Source of the DNA: Citrobacter rodentium NBRC 105723 = DSM 16636
Lineage (GTDB): Bacteria; Pseudomonadota; Gammaproteobacteria; Enterobacterales; Enterobacteriaceae
Assembly (NCBI RefSeq): GCF_021278985.1
Contig: NZ_CP082833.1
Coordinates: forward strand, 1,984,001 to 2,048,000
Reading direction: 5' to 3'
Length of the DNA stretch: 64,000 nt
A program made the position numbers and the translations under genes. Within the stretch, counting starts at the first letter, position 1; every line of letters starts with the position of its first letter. The notes under the pieces were generated by a model. It searched no databases. It was not told the origin of the DNA and saw nothing but the letters and a program-made list of their open reading frames with translations. This document shows positions 1 to 8,515 of this stretch, one piece after another.

Positions 1-1894
1 CTTTCCGGGAGCTGGTCACCACCATGGCTTTTGCCTGCCCGCCCAACAGGTGCATCACATGCTTACGGAAGTGCTCAACAATCACCTTCTGCGACACGTT
101 ATGGTCGTGCAGCGAGACCCACTGGTTCAGTTTGATCTTCGCTTTCTTACTGTCCACTTCCCGGTCAGAGTCGTCCAGCTTTTGCAGCAGCTTGTACGCC
201 ACCTTGTAGTTGGTGTAGTTCTTCAACACATCAAGAATAAAGCCTTCTTCGATGGCCTGACGCATGGAGTAAACATGGAACGCTTCCGGTTTGTTCGTTT
301 TCGATGCGGGTTCCTGCGGATTAGGACGACGGCCAAACAGCTCCAGGGTTTTGGCTTTCGGCGTGGCGGTAAAGGCGTAATAGTTGAGATTGTTGCTGCC
401 TTTGCGTGCGGCGACGGTGGCGTCCAGAATATCTTCTGAAGACATCTCCACATCGTCGTCCGTTTCTTCGGTCATCAGCACTTCTTTCAGCTGACGCGCC
501 GTAGAGCCGCTCTGCGAGGAGTGCGCTTCATCGGCAATGACCGCGTATTTACGCTGCTTGAGGCTGACGCTGTTTTCAATCGCCTTCAGGACAAACGGGA
601 AGGTCTGAATGGTGACGATGATAATCGGCTGCGAGTTTTCCAGTGCGCTCGCCAGCTTCTCCGATTTAGAACCGTCGCCTTCTTTGTTATTGATACGCCC
701 GACCACGCCATCCTGATGCTCGAACTGATAGATGGTGTCCTGCAACTGATCGTCGAGCACAGTACGGTCCGTCACCACAATCACCGAGTGGAACTGCTTC
801 TCGCCATTTTCATCGTACAGGCGGGAAAGCTGGTGGGCCGTCCAGGCGATAGAGTTCGATTTGCCCGACCCCGCACTGTGCTGAATCAGGTATTTATTGC
901 CGGTCCCTTCCAGCGTTGCAGCGGTGATCAGCTTATTCACCACGTCCCACTGGTGATAGCGTGGGAAAATCAGGCTCTCGCTTTTGTATTTCAGGCCAAG
1001 GGCGTTTTCTTTTTCGACGATTTGCAGATGCACGAAGCTGGCAAGAATTTTCAGCAGATTGTCCGGCTGCAGTACCTCATTCCACAGGTAGCTGGTGGCA
1101 TAGTCGTTGGCATCTTCCGGAATATCGTTCCCCGCGCCGCCGTCATGGGTGCCTTTGTTAAACGGCAGGAAGAAGGTTTTATCGCCCTCGAGTTTGGTCG
1201 CCATAAAAACTTCGTACTGGCTGACAGCGAAGTGCACCAGCGCGCCGCGTTTAAAGGTCAGCAGCGGCTCAGGCTTATTGGTGCCTGGGTCCTTTGGCAA
1301 ACGCGTTTTCTTATATTGCGTGATGGCGTTTTGCACCGTCTGCTTAAATTCAGACTTTAGTTCCAGTGTCGCTACCGGCAGACCATTAACGAACAACACC
1401 AGGTCGATACGCCATTTCTTCGCCTTAACGCCTGCTTCTTCAAATGCGGCGTTCGAGGCATGCGGGCTGTAAACCAGCTCCGGCACAATACGGCAGATAT
1501 TCTGTTTGTAGCGCGCAAGGGTTTCCGGATTAAGGTTATGTTCCGGCTTAAACTGACATAGGGAAAAACGCGCATTATGGCTTTTGATACCATGACGTAG
1601 CACGCCGAGCGTGCCGTAAGTGCGCGACAGCATATCGGTAGCGTTGATATCCGCTTTTTTCAGCTGAGCCACCAGCGCATCGAGAAAATGACGCTCGGTA
1701 TCAGTAGGGTAAATTTTGGCAAACTTCTCCCATTCCTGCGGCTGCGTGGTTTGCACAAAGGTCAACGCATCCTGCGAGTACAGCGCACGTTCGCGATCAT
1801 AGTCGTCGGTTTTTCCACGAACCCAGCCTCGATCGATCATCTGAGCGATTATCTCATCCTGGAAAATCAGCTCTTTGGTGCTGTCCATGATCAT
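1..1894 (-). CDS. hsdR: Type I restriction endonuclease subunit R (HsdR), C-terminus outside window
   Basis: Restriction and translocation subunit of a type I R-M complex. About 631 N-terminal codons are visible of a protein usually near 1000 or more residues; the rest lies beyond the left edge. Seen: a PD-(D/E)xK nuclease signature (D164, then E178-L-K180 in LELKS), a Walker A (HSAGSGKS, Lys about 345) and a DEAH-type helicase box (IADEAHSSQSG). The start is the ATG at 1894. It overlaps the hsdS stop as ATGA and follows a strong AGGAGG seven bases upstream; a second in-frame ATG lies at 1888. Third gene of an M-S-R operon, so R is translationally coupled to S. Confidence 0.95.
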   Translation of the reverse strand, partial: MIMDSTKELIFQDEIIAQMIDRGWVRGKTDDYDRERALYSQDALTFVQTTQPQEWEKFAKIYPTDTERHFLDALVAQLKKADINATDMLSRTYGTLGVLRHGIKSHNARFSLCQFKPEHNLNPETLARYKQNICRIVPELVYSPHASNAAFEEAGVKAKKWRIDLVLFVNGLPVATLELKSEFKQTVQNAITQYKKTRLPKDPGTNKPEPLLTFKRGALVHFAVSQYEVFMATKLEGDKTFFLPFNKGTHDGGAGNDIPEDANDYATSYLWNEVLQPDNLLKILASFVHLQIVEKENALGLKYKSESLIFPRYHQWDVVNKLITAATLEGTGNKYLIQHSAGSGKSNSIAWTAHQLSRLYDENGEKQFHSVIVVTDRTVLDDQLQDTIYQFEHQDGVVGRINNKEGDGSKSEKLASALENSQPIIIVTIQTFPFVLKAIENSVSLKQRKYAVIADEAHSSQSGSTARQLKEVLMTEETDDDVEMSSEDILDATVAARKGSNNLNYYAFTATPKAKTLELFGRRPNPQEPASKTNKPEAFHVYSMRQAIEEGFILDVLKNYTNYKVAYKLLQKLDDSDREVDSKKAKIKLNQWVSLHDHNVSQKVIVEHFRKHVMHLLGGQAKAMVVTSSRK

Positions 1895-3231
1895 GAGATG
1901 GCCTCCTGAATTATCTCAATATCCTGCGTGTCAGGAGCAACCCAATCGCGGACGTCGATTTTGCCGGTGACGGCAGCGGAGATAAGGGCAGTGCGGCGTT
2001 CCTGGAGTAAAGAAAGCATATCCTCAACTTTATTTATGCTGCTTTTAATTTTCTCAATTTTGCTAAATGCCCAGTCGATTAAATTACGCTGTTCTTCAAC
2101 AGGTGGAAACGTAGATTTTAACCCTCTAACATTGTCCATTCCGATAGTTTTTATAGTAGCACCAAAAGTATAACGTTCGAACTCTTTTTCCATCGCATAA
2201 AAAACAAGGAGTAAAAATTCTGGAATGATAAATTTTTCATCACAGATCCATGCAATCAAATGTTGCGAAACCGCCATTGATTTTGTTGTTATCGCACTAA
2301 GTCCAATGGATGCATCACGTGTGAAAACTACAGCACGTGCTGGTAATAAATGAGCGGAAGAATTAGCCATTCCAAGTTCACTTATTTTATAAAAAGTATC
2401 TTCTATGTAGTCTATTTCCTTCAATTGTTTTGAGTCATTTAACGACACCCACGGGATATTACAACTGATCCAGTATTCTGGTTTTGTTCTGCTAGGCGTA
2501 TGTCCACTTTCTATTTTTGCATAATTTTTAATACGACTTACACGCCAATGCTCCGGCACATCTCCCAACCACTCAACGCCAGAATCTTTCATCGGTACAT
2601 CAGGGTTTAACCCTTTGGTGACGGCATGGCTAATCACTGCCTGACGCTTTTCTTTCAGCAGTTCAATCAGTTGCTGTTGCTTCTCGATCAGATTATCGAT
2701 TTTTGCGGTTTCGTGATCGAGGAAATCTGCTACTTGCTTTTGTTCATAGATCGAAGGGATGCCGAAACTAATACTTCTTAATTCATCACCGTTTACATGC
2801 GGGATACCCATACCAACTGCATTCTTACGCATTTCTGGCTCTATAGAAATACATAAATACCAGTAATATTGTGAATGCAAAGGATATATTAATGTCGCGG
2901 CAGCCATAGTCGAGGATAAAATCCCTGACTTTCCTTTGAGGAACTCCCCTGCATTTGAACCATCCCATATAACTAAAGGTTGTCCTTCCAAAGCAACACG
3001 TACATCATTCGATATTAATGCATACTTATCAGTAGTGTTGTTCCTCAAACATTCCATTGAAAGATAAGGAAGTGTATTTTTTAACGGTTGTTCAAGTAAA
3101 TTCGTTGGGTTTTTACCCTTTGTAAAAAATGCCACATATTTATGTCGTAACATTTTCCAGTGTATAGGGATCTCTCCTAACCACTCCACCCCAGAATCCT
3201 TATACTCCGGATACGCTTTATACTTAGCCAT
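1891..3231 (-). CDS. hsdS: Type I specificity subunit (HsdS)
   Basis: DNA-recognition subunit that fixes the target sequence for both methylation and cleavage; 446 residues, a normal length. Two target-recognition halves are each introduced by the same phrase, KDSGVEWLGxxPxHW, near the N-terminus and near residue 215. Each half ends in a helical spacer of the FLDHETAKIDNLIEKQQ type. The recognition-domain stretches (roughly 2000-2550 and 2750-3200) are visibly more AT-rich than hsdM or hsdR, which is common for exchanged TRDs. The ATG overlaps the hsdM stop by one base (TGATG). Confidence 0.95.
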   Translation of the reverse strand: MAKYKAYPEYKDSGVEWLGEIPIHWKMLRHKYVAFFTKGKNPTNLLEQPLKNTLPYLSMECLRNNTTDKYALISNDVRVALEGQPLVIWDGSNAGEFLKGKSGILSSTMAAATLIYPLHSQYYWYLCISIEPEMRKNAVGMGIPHVNGDELRSISFGIPSIYEQKQVADFLDHETAKIDNLIEKQQQLIELLKEKRQAVISHAVTKGLNPDVPMKDSGVEWLGDVPEHWRVSRIKNYAKIESGHTPSRTKPEYWISCNIPWVSLNDSKQLKEIDYIEDTFYKISELGMANSSAHLLPARAVVFTRDASIGLSAITTKSMAVSQHLIAWICDEKFIIPEFLLLVFYAMEKEFERYTFGATIKTIGMDNVRGLKSTFPPVEEQRNLIDWAFSKIEKIKSSINKVEDMLSLLQERRTALISAAVTGKIDVRDWVAPDTQDIEIIQEAIS

Positions 3232-5591
3232 CAGGAATGTACCTCCTGCAGCAGCTTCATAATCTCGGCGCTGACAGCATCCAAATCGGCATCAATCTCT
3301 TCGAGCGGGCGCGGTGGCTGATAGACGTAGAAATGGCGGTTAAACGGGATCTCGTAACCGACAATCCCCACCTCACCATCTTTCGCGTCTCGCTTATCAG
3401 CGTTGATCCACGCGTCATTCACATGCGGCAGCACTTCAGCTTTGAAATAGTTTTCAATCAGGTCACTGGTGGACACTGCCGGGTTTAGCGGCACGTTTTC
3501 GTTATCACGCAGCTCGCCGTCCTGCTCAAACTCAACAACCTTGCCTTTGTATTCAAACGCACCGTACAGCGGCTGAGCGGCTTCCTTCAGCACCTTCTTC
3601 ACCACCGGCTCGGCATCCGGGTTTTTCGTGGTGATAGCATCGATAAACTGCTTGTTCTCTTTAGCGTCCAGCTTCACGCCAGCCGTTTTGATAGCCCCTT
3701 TCAGGGTCATCTGGAACTGGTTGAAGTCATTACTCACCAGCGTTTTACCACCCGCCTGCGTACCCAGAGCAGCCTGAATCTGCTGCGCTTTTTCCAGCAA
3801 GGCGCGCTGCGCCAGCCACAGTTTGCTGTCGAGCAGGTCTTTAATCTGCTTCTCTTTCAGCTCGGCAAATTCAGCTTTGATGATGGCGCGCGCTTCTGCT
3901 TCCAGTTCGGAGAAGTCACCATAGGTTTCCTCCTGCCACTGGGCCGCAAACTCGTCATACAGGCGTTCCATCGGTGCGTTAAACGGTTTCGGCGCAAAGC
4001 GCAGAGTCGTAATCGCTTCATCCGTCACCTGAGCGGATAACCGCAGCGGACGCTCAATGGTCAGGCGGCGATAGCCAAAGTCGGTGCTGTTAAAGATTTT
4101 GCTGGCAAAGGTTTTAGTCGCTTCGGTTTTGGCGGTGGCTGGCTGACGGCCACGGCTGGATTTTTGCTCGGCGGCTTTTTCAAGACCCAGTTCTTCCAGG
4201 GTTGTGGCATCCACCACCTTAAAATCACCGAAAGTCTGGGTGATCAGCTTGATATCGTCTTCGCCCATCAGGTTACGCTTCGAACCCAGCGACTTACGCA
4301 TCTTGCCGCACAGGTTGGTGCCGTCAATCAGCTGCACTTTACCTTTACGCTCAGGCGCTTTCTTGTTTGAGAGGATCCAGACGTAGGTGGCAATGCCGGT
4401 GTTGTAGAACATATCCGTTGGCAGCGCGACGATGCCTTCCAGCAAATCGGCTTCCAGAATGTAGCGACGGATTTCGCTCTCACCGCTGCCCGCACCACCG
4501 GTAAACAGTGGGGAACCGTTAAGGATAATCCCGATACGCCCGCCGTTGCTCACGGTGCCATCCACATTGTGGCTGTCGCGCATTTTGCTGATCAGGTGCA
4601 TCAGGAACAGCAGCGAACCGTCGGAAACACGCGGCAGGCCCGGGCCAAAGCGACCGTTAAAGCCTTTCTGCGTATGTTCGTCGTTAATCTCGCCCTCAAT
4701 CTTTTTCCAGTCTACGCCAAACGGCGGGTTAGAGAGCATGTAGTCGAACTGGTCCTGCGGTAACTGGTCGTTAGAGAGGGTGTTACCCAGCTTGATTCGG
4801 CTGACGTCCTGACCTTTGATCAGCATGTCGGCTTTACAGATAGCGTAGGATTCCGGGTTCAGCTCCTGACCAAAGGCACGCATGACCGCATTAGGATTCA
4901 GCTCGTGCACATATTCCATACCGGCAGAGAGGAAGCCGCCTGTTCCGGCCGTCGGGTCATAAATGGTGCGGATAATACCGTCCTGCGTCAGCGCTTCATC
5001 ATCTTCCATAAACACCAGTGAAGTGGTCAGACGCACGATATCGCGTGGGGTAAAGTGCTCACCGGCGGTCTCATTAGAACTTTCCGCGAAACGACGGATA
5101 AGCTCTTCAAACACCAGGCCCATTTCATAGTTGGAAATGGCTTTCGGGCTGAGATCGGTGGTGGCGAATTTCTTCACTACTTTAAACAGCAGATTGGCAT
5201 CTTCCAGCAGGCCGACGAACTCGCTGAACTTGAAGTGCTCGAAGATTTCACGCGCATCCGGGGAGAACGCCTGTACGTAGCTTTCCAGGTTGGCTTTGAT
5301 GTCGTTCTGGCCCATCTTGCCCAGATCCATCTTCGAGGTGTTGAAGAAGGAGAGCCCGCTGGCGCGCAGCAGAAACTTCTCTTTGGCATCTTCCGGCAAT
5401 GGACTGGTTTTTAATTCATCATATTTCGCCACCACCGCGTCTTTGGTCTCTGCCAACACACATTCAAGGCGGCGGAGCAGCGTAAAGGGAAGGATCACGC
5501 GCCCGTACTGAGATTGTTTAAAATCACCGCGCAGCAAATCAGCCACCGACCAGATAAACGCAGCCGTTTGAGAAAAGTTAGTGTTAGTCAT
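3231..5591 (-). CDS. hsdM: Type I N6-adenine DNA methyltransferase subunit (HsdM)
   Basis: Modification subunit that transfers methyl from S-adenosylmethionine to adenine N6. It has 786 residues, belonging to the long HsdM class rather than the roughly 500-residue EcoKI type. Seen: N-terminal HsdM_N helices with a LRRLECVL stretch, the SAM-binding motif DPTAGTGGFL near residue 215 and the catalytic NPPF motif (SNPPFGVDW) near residue 285. The long C-terminal extension has charged helices. First gene of the operon; the ATG at 5591 has a GAGGG ribosome site. Gene order M-S-R differs from E. coli K-12 R-M-S. Confidence 0.95.
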   Translation of the reverse strand: MTNTNFSQTAAFIWSVADLLRGDFKQSQYGRVILPFTLLRRLECVLAETKDAVVAKYDELKTSPLPEDAKEKFLLRASGLSFFNTSKMDLGKMGQNDIKANLESYVQAFSPDAREIFEHFKFSEFVGLLEDANLLFKVVKKFATTDLSPKAISNYEMGLVFEELIRRFAESSNETAGEHFTPRDIVRLTTSLVFMEDDEALTQDGIIRTIYDPTAGTGGFLSAGMEYVHELNPNAVMRAFGQELNPESYAICKADMLIKGQDVSRIKLGNTLSNDQLPQDQFDYMLSNPPFGVDWKKIEGEINDEHTQKGFNGRFGPGLPRVSDGSLLFLMHLISKMRDSHNVDGTVSNGGRIGIILNGSPLFTGGAGSGESEIRRYILEADLLEGIVALPTDMFYNTGIATYVWILSNKKAPERKGKVQLIDGTNLCGKMRKSLGSKRNLMGEDDIKLITQTFGDFKVVDATTLEELGLEKAAEQKSSRGRQPATAKTEATKTFASKIFNSTDFGYRRLTIERPLRLSAQVTDEAITTLRFAPKPFNAPMERLYDEFAAQWQEETYGDFSELEAEARAIIKAEFAELKEKQIKDLLDSKLWLAQRALLEKAQQIQAALGTQAGGKTLVSNDFNQFQMTLKGAIKTAGVKLDAKENKQFIDAITTKNPDAEPVVKKVLKEAAQPLYGAFEYKGKVVEFEQDGELRDNENVPLNPAVSTSDLIENYFKAEVLPHVNDAWINADKRDAKDGEVGIVGYEIPFNRHFYVYQPPRPLEEIDADLDAVSAEIMKLLQEVHS

Positions 5592-5814
5592 GAAGCCCTC
5601 AGAAGAGATCGCAGCCCTGGAGCAAAATGCTCAGGCAAAAATTCAATTTTGGAATGCAGTGCGCAAAATAATACCTGCTACGAGGACTATCGCAAACGAT
5701 ACAGGACAAAGAAATGAACGTTGGCCTGAATGGGCGCTTTACCCACGTCCTGCACGCCTCAGCTATGTATTAGGCGGAACGCCCGAGCACTGACTGAAAG
5801 CGCAGGGTGACGTT

Positions 5815-6339
5815 TTACAACCGCTCCGTCCATTTGCTCAGCCGCGACTGGAGTTTGCCATCAGCGCCGATGATGCGACCATCCGGTAGCCAGCGTTCGG
5901 TCTCTTTTTTAAGCTTTCCTTGTTCATAATATTGCCGTAGCGCCAGCGCGCCGTCCGGATAAAACTGTTCACTACACTGATGTCGCAAACCATGTAGCCA
6001 TTGTTCGCGCAGATGCAGCGCGCCGGAAGGGTAAAAGCTTCGGCTTTCACCGTGCTGCTCACCGTCATGCCAGTGCTCCTCGCGCACCAGCTTCCCTTCC
6101 GGTGAAAAATAGCGCGCAACGCCATGGAGTCTGCCATGTTGATACATCTGCTCCAGCGCCAGCTGCCCGTTAGGATGCCAGTTCTCCATTTTGCCGTGGA
6201 GCACGCCCTGCTGATAGCGCAGGATCGTCAGCAACCGTCCCTGTTCCTCAATCCGCATCTCGCCGTTAAGCAGGCCGTCGCTCAGCGCGGCCTGCATACG
6301 GGTACGATCCTGCTGTAGTTCCAGCGTTTCGATCATCAT
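5815..6339 (-). CDS. MORN-repeat (YwqK-family) protein linked to VgrG
   Basis: A 174-residue protein made almost wholly of about five 22-residue MORN_2 units with a G-x-x-x-Y-x-x-G-x-L pattern (for example YFSPEGKL, FYPSGALHL, FYPDGALAL, WLPDGRI). No signal peptide or membrane segment is seen. It starts seven bases after the vgrG stop, in the same direction, and ends the minus-strand T6SS arm. YwqK-type proteins are often annotated as antitoxin or immunity-like, but no toxin partner is visible here. By position it could be a VgrG accessory, an effector adaptor or an orphan immunity protein. Function is unproven. Confidence 0.8.
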   Translation of the reverse strand: MMIETLELQQDRTRMQAALSDGLLNGEMRIEEQGRLLTILRYQQGVLHGKMENWHPNGQLALEQMYQHGRLHGVARYFSPEGKLVREEHWHDGEQHGESRSFYPSGALHLREQWLHGLRHQCSEQFYPDGALALRQYYEQGKLKKETERWLPDGRIIGADGKLQSRLSKWTERL

Positions 6340-6346
6340 GTCTCCG

Positions 6347-8311
6347 TCAGTTGATCTTCACCATCCCGCCTTTAATCACCAACATACCGCCGCCGTCTAC
6401 GGTCTGGGTGGCGCTGGCTTTGCTGGTCAGGGTCGCTTTCGCTTCCTGGCTAATGGTGGCGGCTTTCTGAGTCAAAGAGGATTCTGCTTCGCTGGCAATG
6501 CTAGTGGCGTTCATTTTCAGGCTGGCCGAAGCTCTGGCGTTAAGATTTGCCCCGCTCTTCACCTCCAAATTTTTACCGCTTTCCAGGGTTAGCGTGCCGT
6601 TTACCTTAATGGTCAGATTGCCGTCAACATTGAGGGTATAGTTGCCTTTTACCTTATGCGTTTCGTTACCCTCCACCGCGTGTTCCTGATCGCCCTCCAC
6701 CGTCACACTGCGCTTGTCCTTCACCTCCAGCGTGTCGCTACCCTTCTCGATTTTTACCGTCCGGTGACCTTTTTTCACGGTGACGGTTTCGTTCCCCTCT
6801 TCAACGGTGTGGGTGCGATCGTTTTTGACGCTGTGAATCTCATCGTGGCCGATGGTGGTTTTGCTGTCGTTAAGCACCATAAGATGAAAATCTTTCTGCG
6901 CCTGCATAGCCAGTAACTCGGCGTCTTTTTTGTCGTCGAAGCGCAGTTCATTGAAGCCTTTTTCACTTTTCGTTTTAATGCCGGACTGGGTCTGGTTTGC
7001 CGGCAGCGCATACGGCAAGGCATTCGCGCCGTTGTAGACGCAGCCTGTTATCAACGGCTTATCCGGGTCGCCGTCGATAAAGCTCACGACGACCTCCTGG
7101 CCGATACGCGGGATAAACTGCGCGCCAAATCCGTTGCCGCTCCAGGCGGTAGCTACCCGTAACCAGCAGGAGCTGGTTTCGTTATTATTGCCTTCTCTGT
7201 CCCACGGGAACTGCACTTTTACCCGCCCAAGTTTGTCGGTCCAGATCTCTTCGCCGCTTTTGCCAACCACCGTCGCCGTTTGCGTATGCATAAACGGCGC
7301 AGGCGTCGCGGACAGCGGACGATACGGCGTGGACTTCGGAATGGCGGTAAAACGGTTATGGTATCGGGAACCATCATATTCATGGTTAACCGCGATAATC
7401 AGCCAGTCGATGTTCAGGGATTTGTCGTCATGATCGGTAAGCGTAAACCAGTGCCCGGCCATCAGCGCCGCGCAGTCGCTTTCACCTACCAGCTGTTTCG
7501 CCTGCGTCTTCAGCGCATTAACCTTCCACGCCGCCAGCGCATCGCCAGCGTCTTTGGCGCTAAAGCGCCCCGGATGCTGATAGTGCATGCCCCCCTTCTG
7601 TTCACCCGCCCAGGAGAACAGCGGCGCTTTCGGCTGCTCGTAATTATAATCGCTGCTCTGGAAGCCCTGAGCGGTAGCCTGTAAACGCAGCTCTGCCGAG
7701 CGAATCGCCCCGATTTCCCGCTCACCGCTCTGCGCAGCCTGATATTTTACCTTTTTGTCGCCTGGAATCGGCGGGAAGGCGCTGTTATCGTCAGCCAGCA
7801 CCAGCGTATGCTTACCTTCCTGATGAGTGAAGAACCAGAAGATCCCCTCCTGCTCCAGCAGACGGGAAACAAAATTAAAGTCGCTTTCATTATATTGCAG
7901 ACAGTATTCACGCTTCACCGGTGTGGTTTTAAGCTGGAATTTATAATCGGAAAAACCTGCATCTTTAAATATATTTCCGACAATCTCCTGAACGTTCAGG
8001 TTCTGAAAAACGCGGTTATTGCTGGAGAGCGTCAGCCACCACAACCACGGACGTAACACAAACTGATAGCGGTCAGCGTTACCGGTCGCCGGAAGCTGGT
8101 ACGCCCCGGCAATCAGCCCATCGTAGTCGGCATTGTTTATCGTGGCGGTCAGATGGGTTGCCAGCGCGCTGTCTAACGTTAACGGCGCACAGCTGGTTCC
8201 TGCGACGGTGGCGGTAGTGAGCGCGTTGAGCTGTGATTCAGTCTGCGCTGAGGAGACAGTCAGGCCGGTCAGCAATGGAGCGCTGAGTCTGATAATGGCG
8301 GTATCGGACAT
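6347..8311 (-). CDS. vgrG: T6SS spike protein VgrG (TssI)
   Basis: Trimeric puncturing tip of the T6SS tail, loaded on the Hcp tube. It has 654 residues with the phage gp27-like base (residues 1-380) and gp5-like OB/needle region (GDPDKPLITGCVYNG). This is followed by a long valine/threonine/lysine-alternating beta-helix needle (repeats such as VEGNETVTV, VKGNYTLNV, VNGTLTLES). It ends at MLVIKGGMVKIN, so there is no evolved C-terminal effector domain. About 100 bases and a tiny reading frame separate it from clpV; the MORN protein follows directly. Confidence 0.97.
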   Translation of the reverse strand: MSDTAIIRLSAPLLTGLTVSSAQTESQLNALTTATVAGTSCAPLTLDSALATHLTATINNADYDGLIAGAYQLPATGNADRYQFVLRPWLWWLTLSSNNRVFQNLNVQEIVGNIFKDAGFSDYKFQLKTTPVKREYCLQYNESDFNFVSRLLEQEGIFWFFTHQEGKHTLVLADDNSAFPPIPGDKKVKYQAAQSGEREIGAIRSAELRLQATAQGFQSSDYNYEQPKAPLFSWAGEQKGGMHYQHPGRFSAKDAGDALAAWKVNALKTQAKQLVGESDCAALMAGHWFTLTDHDDKSLNIDWLIIAVNHEYDGSRYHNRFTAIPKSTPYRPLSATPAPFMHTQTATVVGKSGEEIWTDKLGRVKVQFPWDREGNNNETSSCWLRVATAWSGNGFGAQFIPRIGQEVVVSFIDGDPDKPLITGCVYNGANALPYALPANQTQSGIKTKSEKGFNELRFDDKKDAELLAMQAQKDFHLMVLNDSKTTIGHDEIHSVKNDRTHTVEEGNETVTVKKGHRTVKIEKGSDTLEVKDKRSVTVEGDQEHAVEGNETHKVKGNYTLNVDGNLTIKVNGTLTLESGKNLEVKSGANLNARASASLKMNATSIASEAESSLTQKAATISQEAKATLTSKASATQTVDGGGMLVIKGGMVKIN

Positions 8312-8410
8312 TGGAAATTCCTTTCTTGTTCATAAGAGAAAATCTGTAGACTGGTCAATTTTCATAGCAATACCCTTCAGCGAAGAATAAGCGCTCAGTT
8401 CACTTAAGTT

Positions 8411-8515
8411 TTAACTCCTTAAGAGCATGAGCGCCAGCAGCTCGAAATTTTCACTAAGCTTTTCATCTGTAAAGGCATTTTCAATAGCTATCCGAAGTTC
8501 TTTTCCTCCACGCAT
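8411..8515 (-). CDS. Possible 34-residue peptide directly after clpV
   Basis: The ATG at 8515 abuts the clpV TAA with no gap. It opens a 34-codon frame beginning MRGGKELRIAIENAF and ending LLALMLLRS, closed by TAA at 8411. The clpV tail offers only a weak ribosome site, so expression would rely on coupling to clpV. The first half resembles a short amphipathic helix. It may be the worn remnant of a longer gene between clpV and vgrG. No family recognised. Confidence 0.3.
   Translation of the reverse strand: MRGGKELRIAIENAFTDEKLSENFELLALMLLRS

Noticed and set aside
521..1360. 279-codon plus-strand frame inside hsdR
   Set aside because: It is the antisense shadow of hsdR, which has clear nuclease and helicase motifs on the other strand.
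5581..5793. 70-codon plus-strand frame in the gap upstream of hsdM
   Set aside because: No ribosome site, overlaps the hsdM start region antisense, and no recognisable protein pattern; the gap more likely holds the hsdM promoter.
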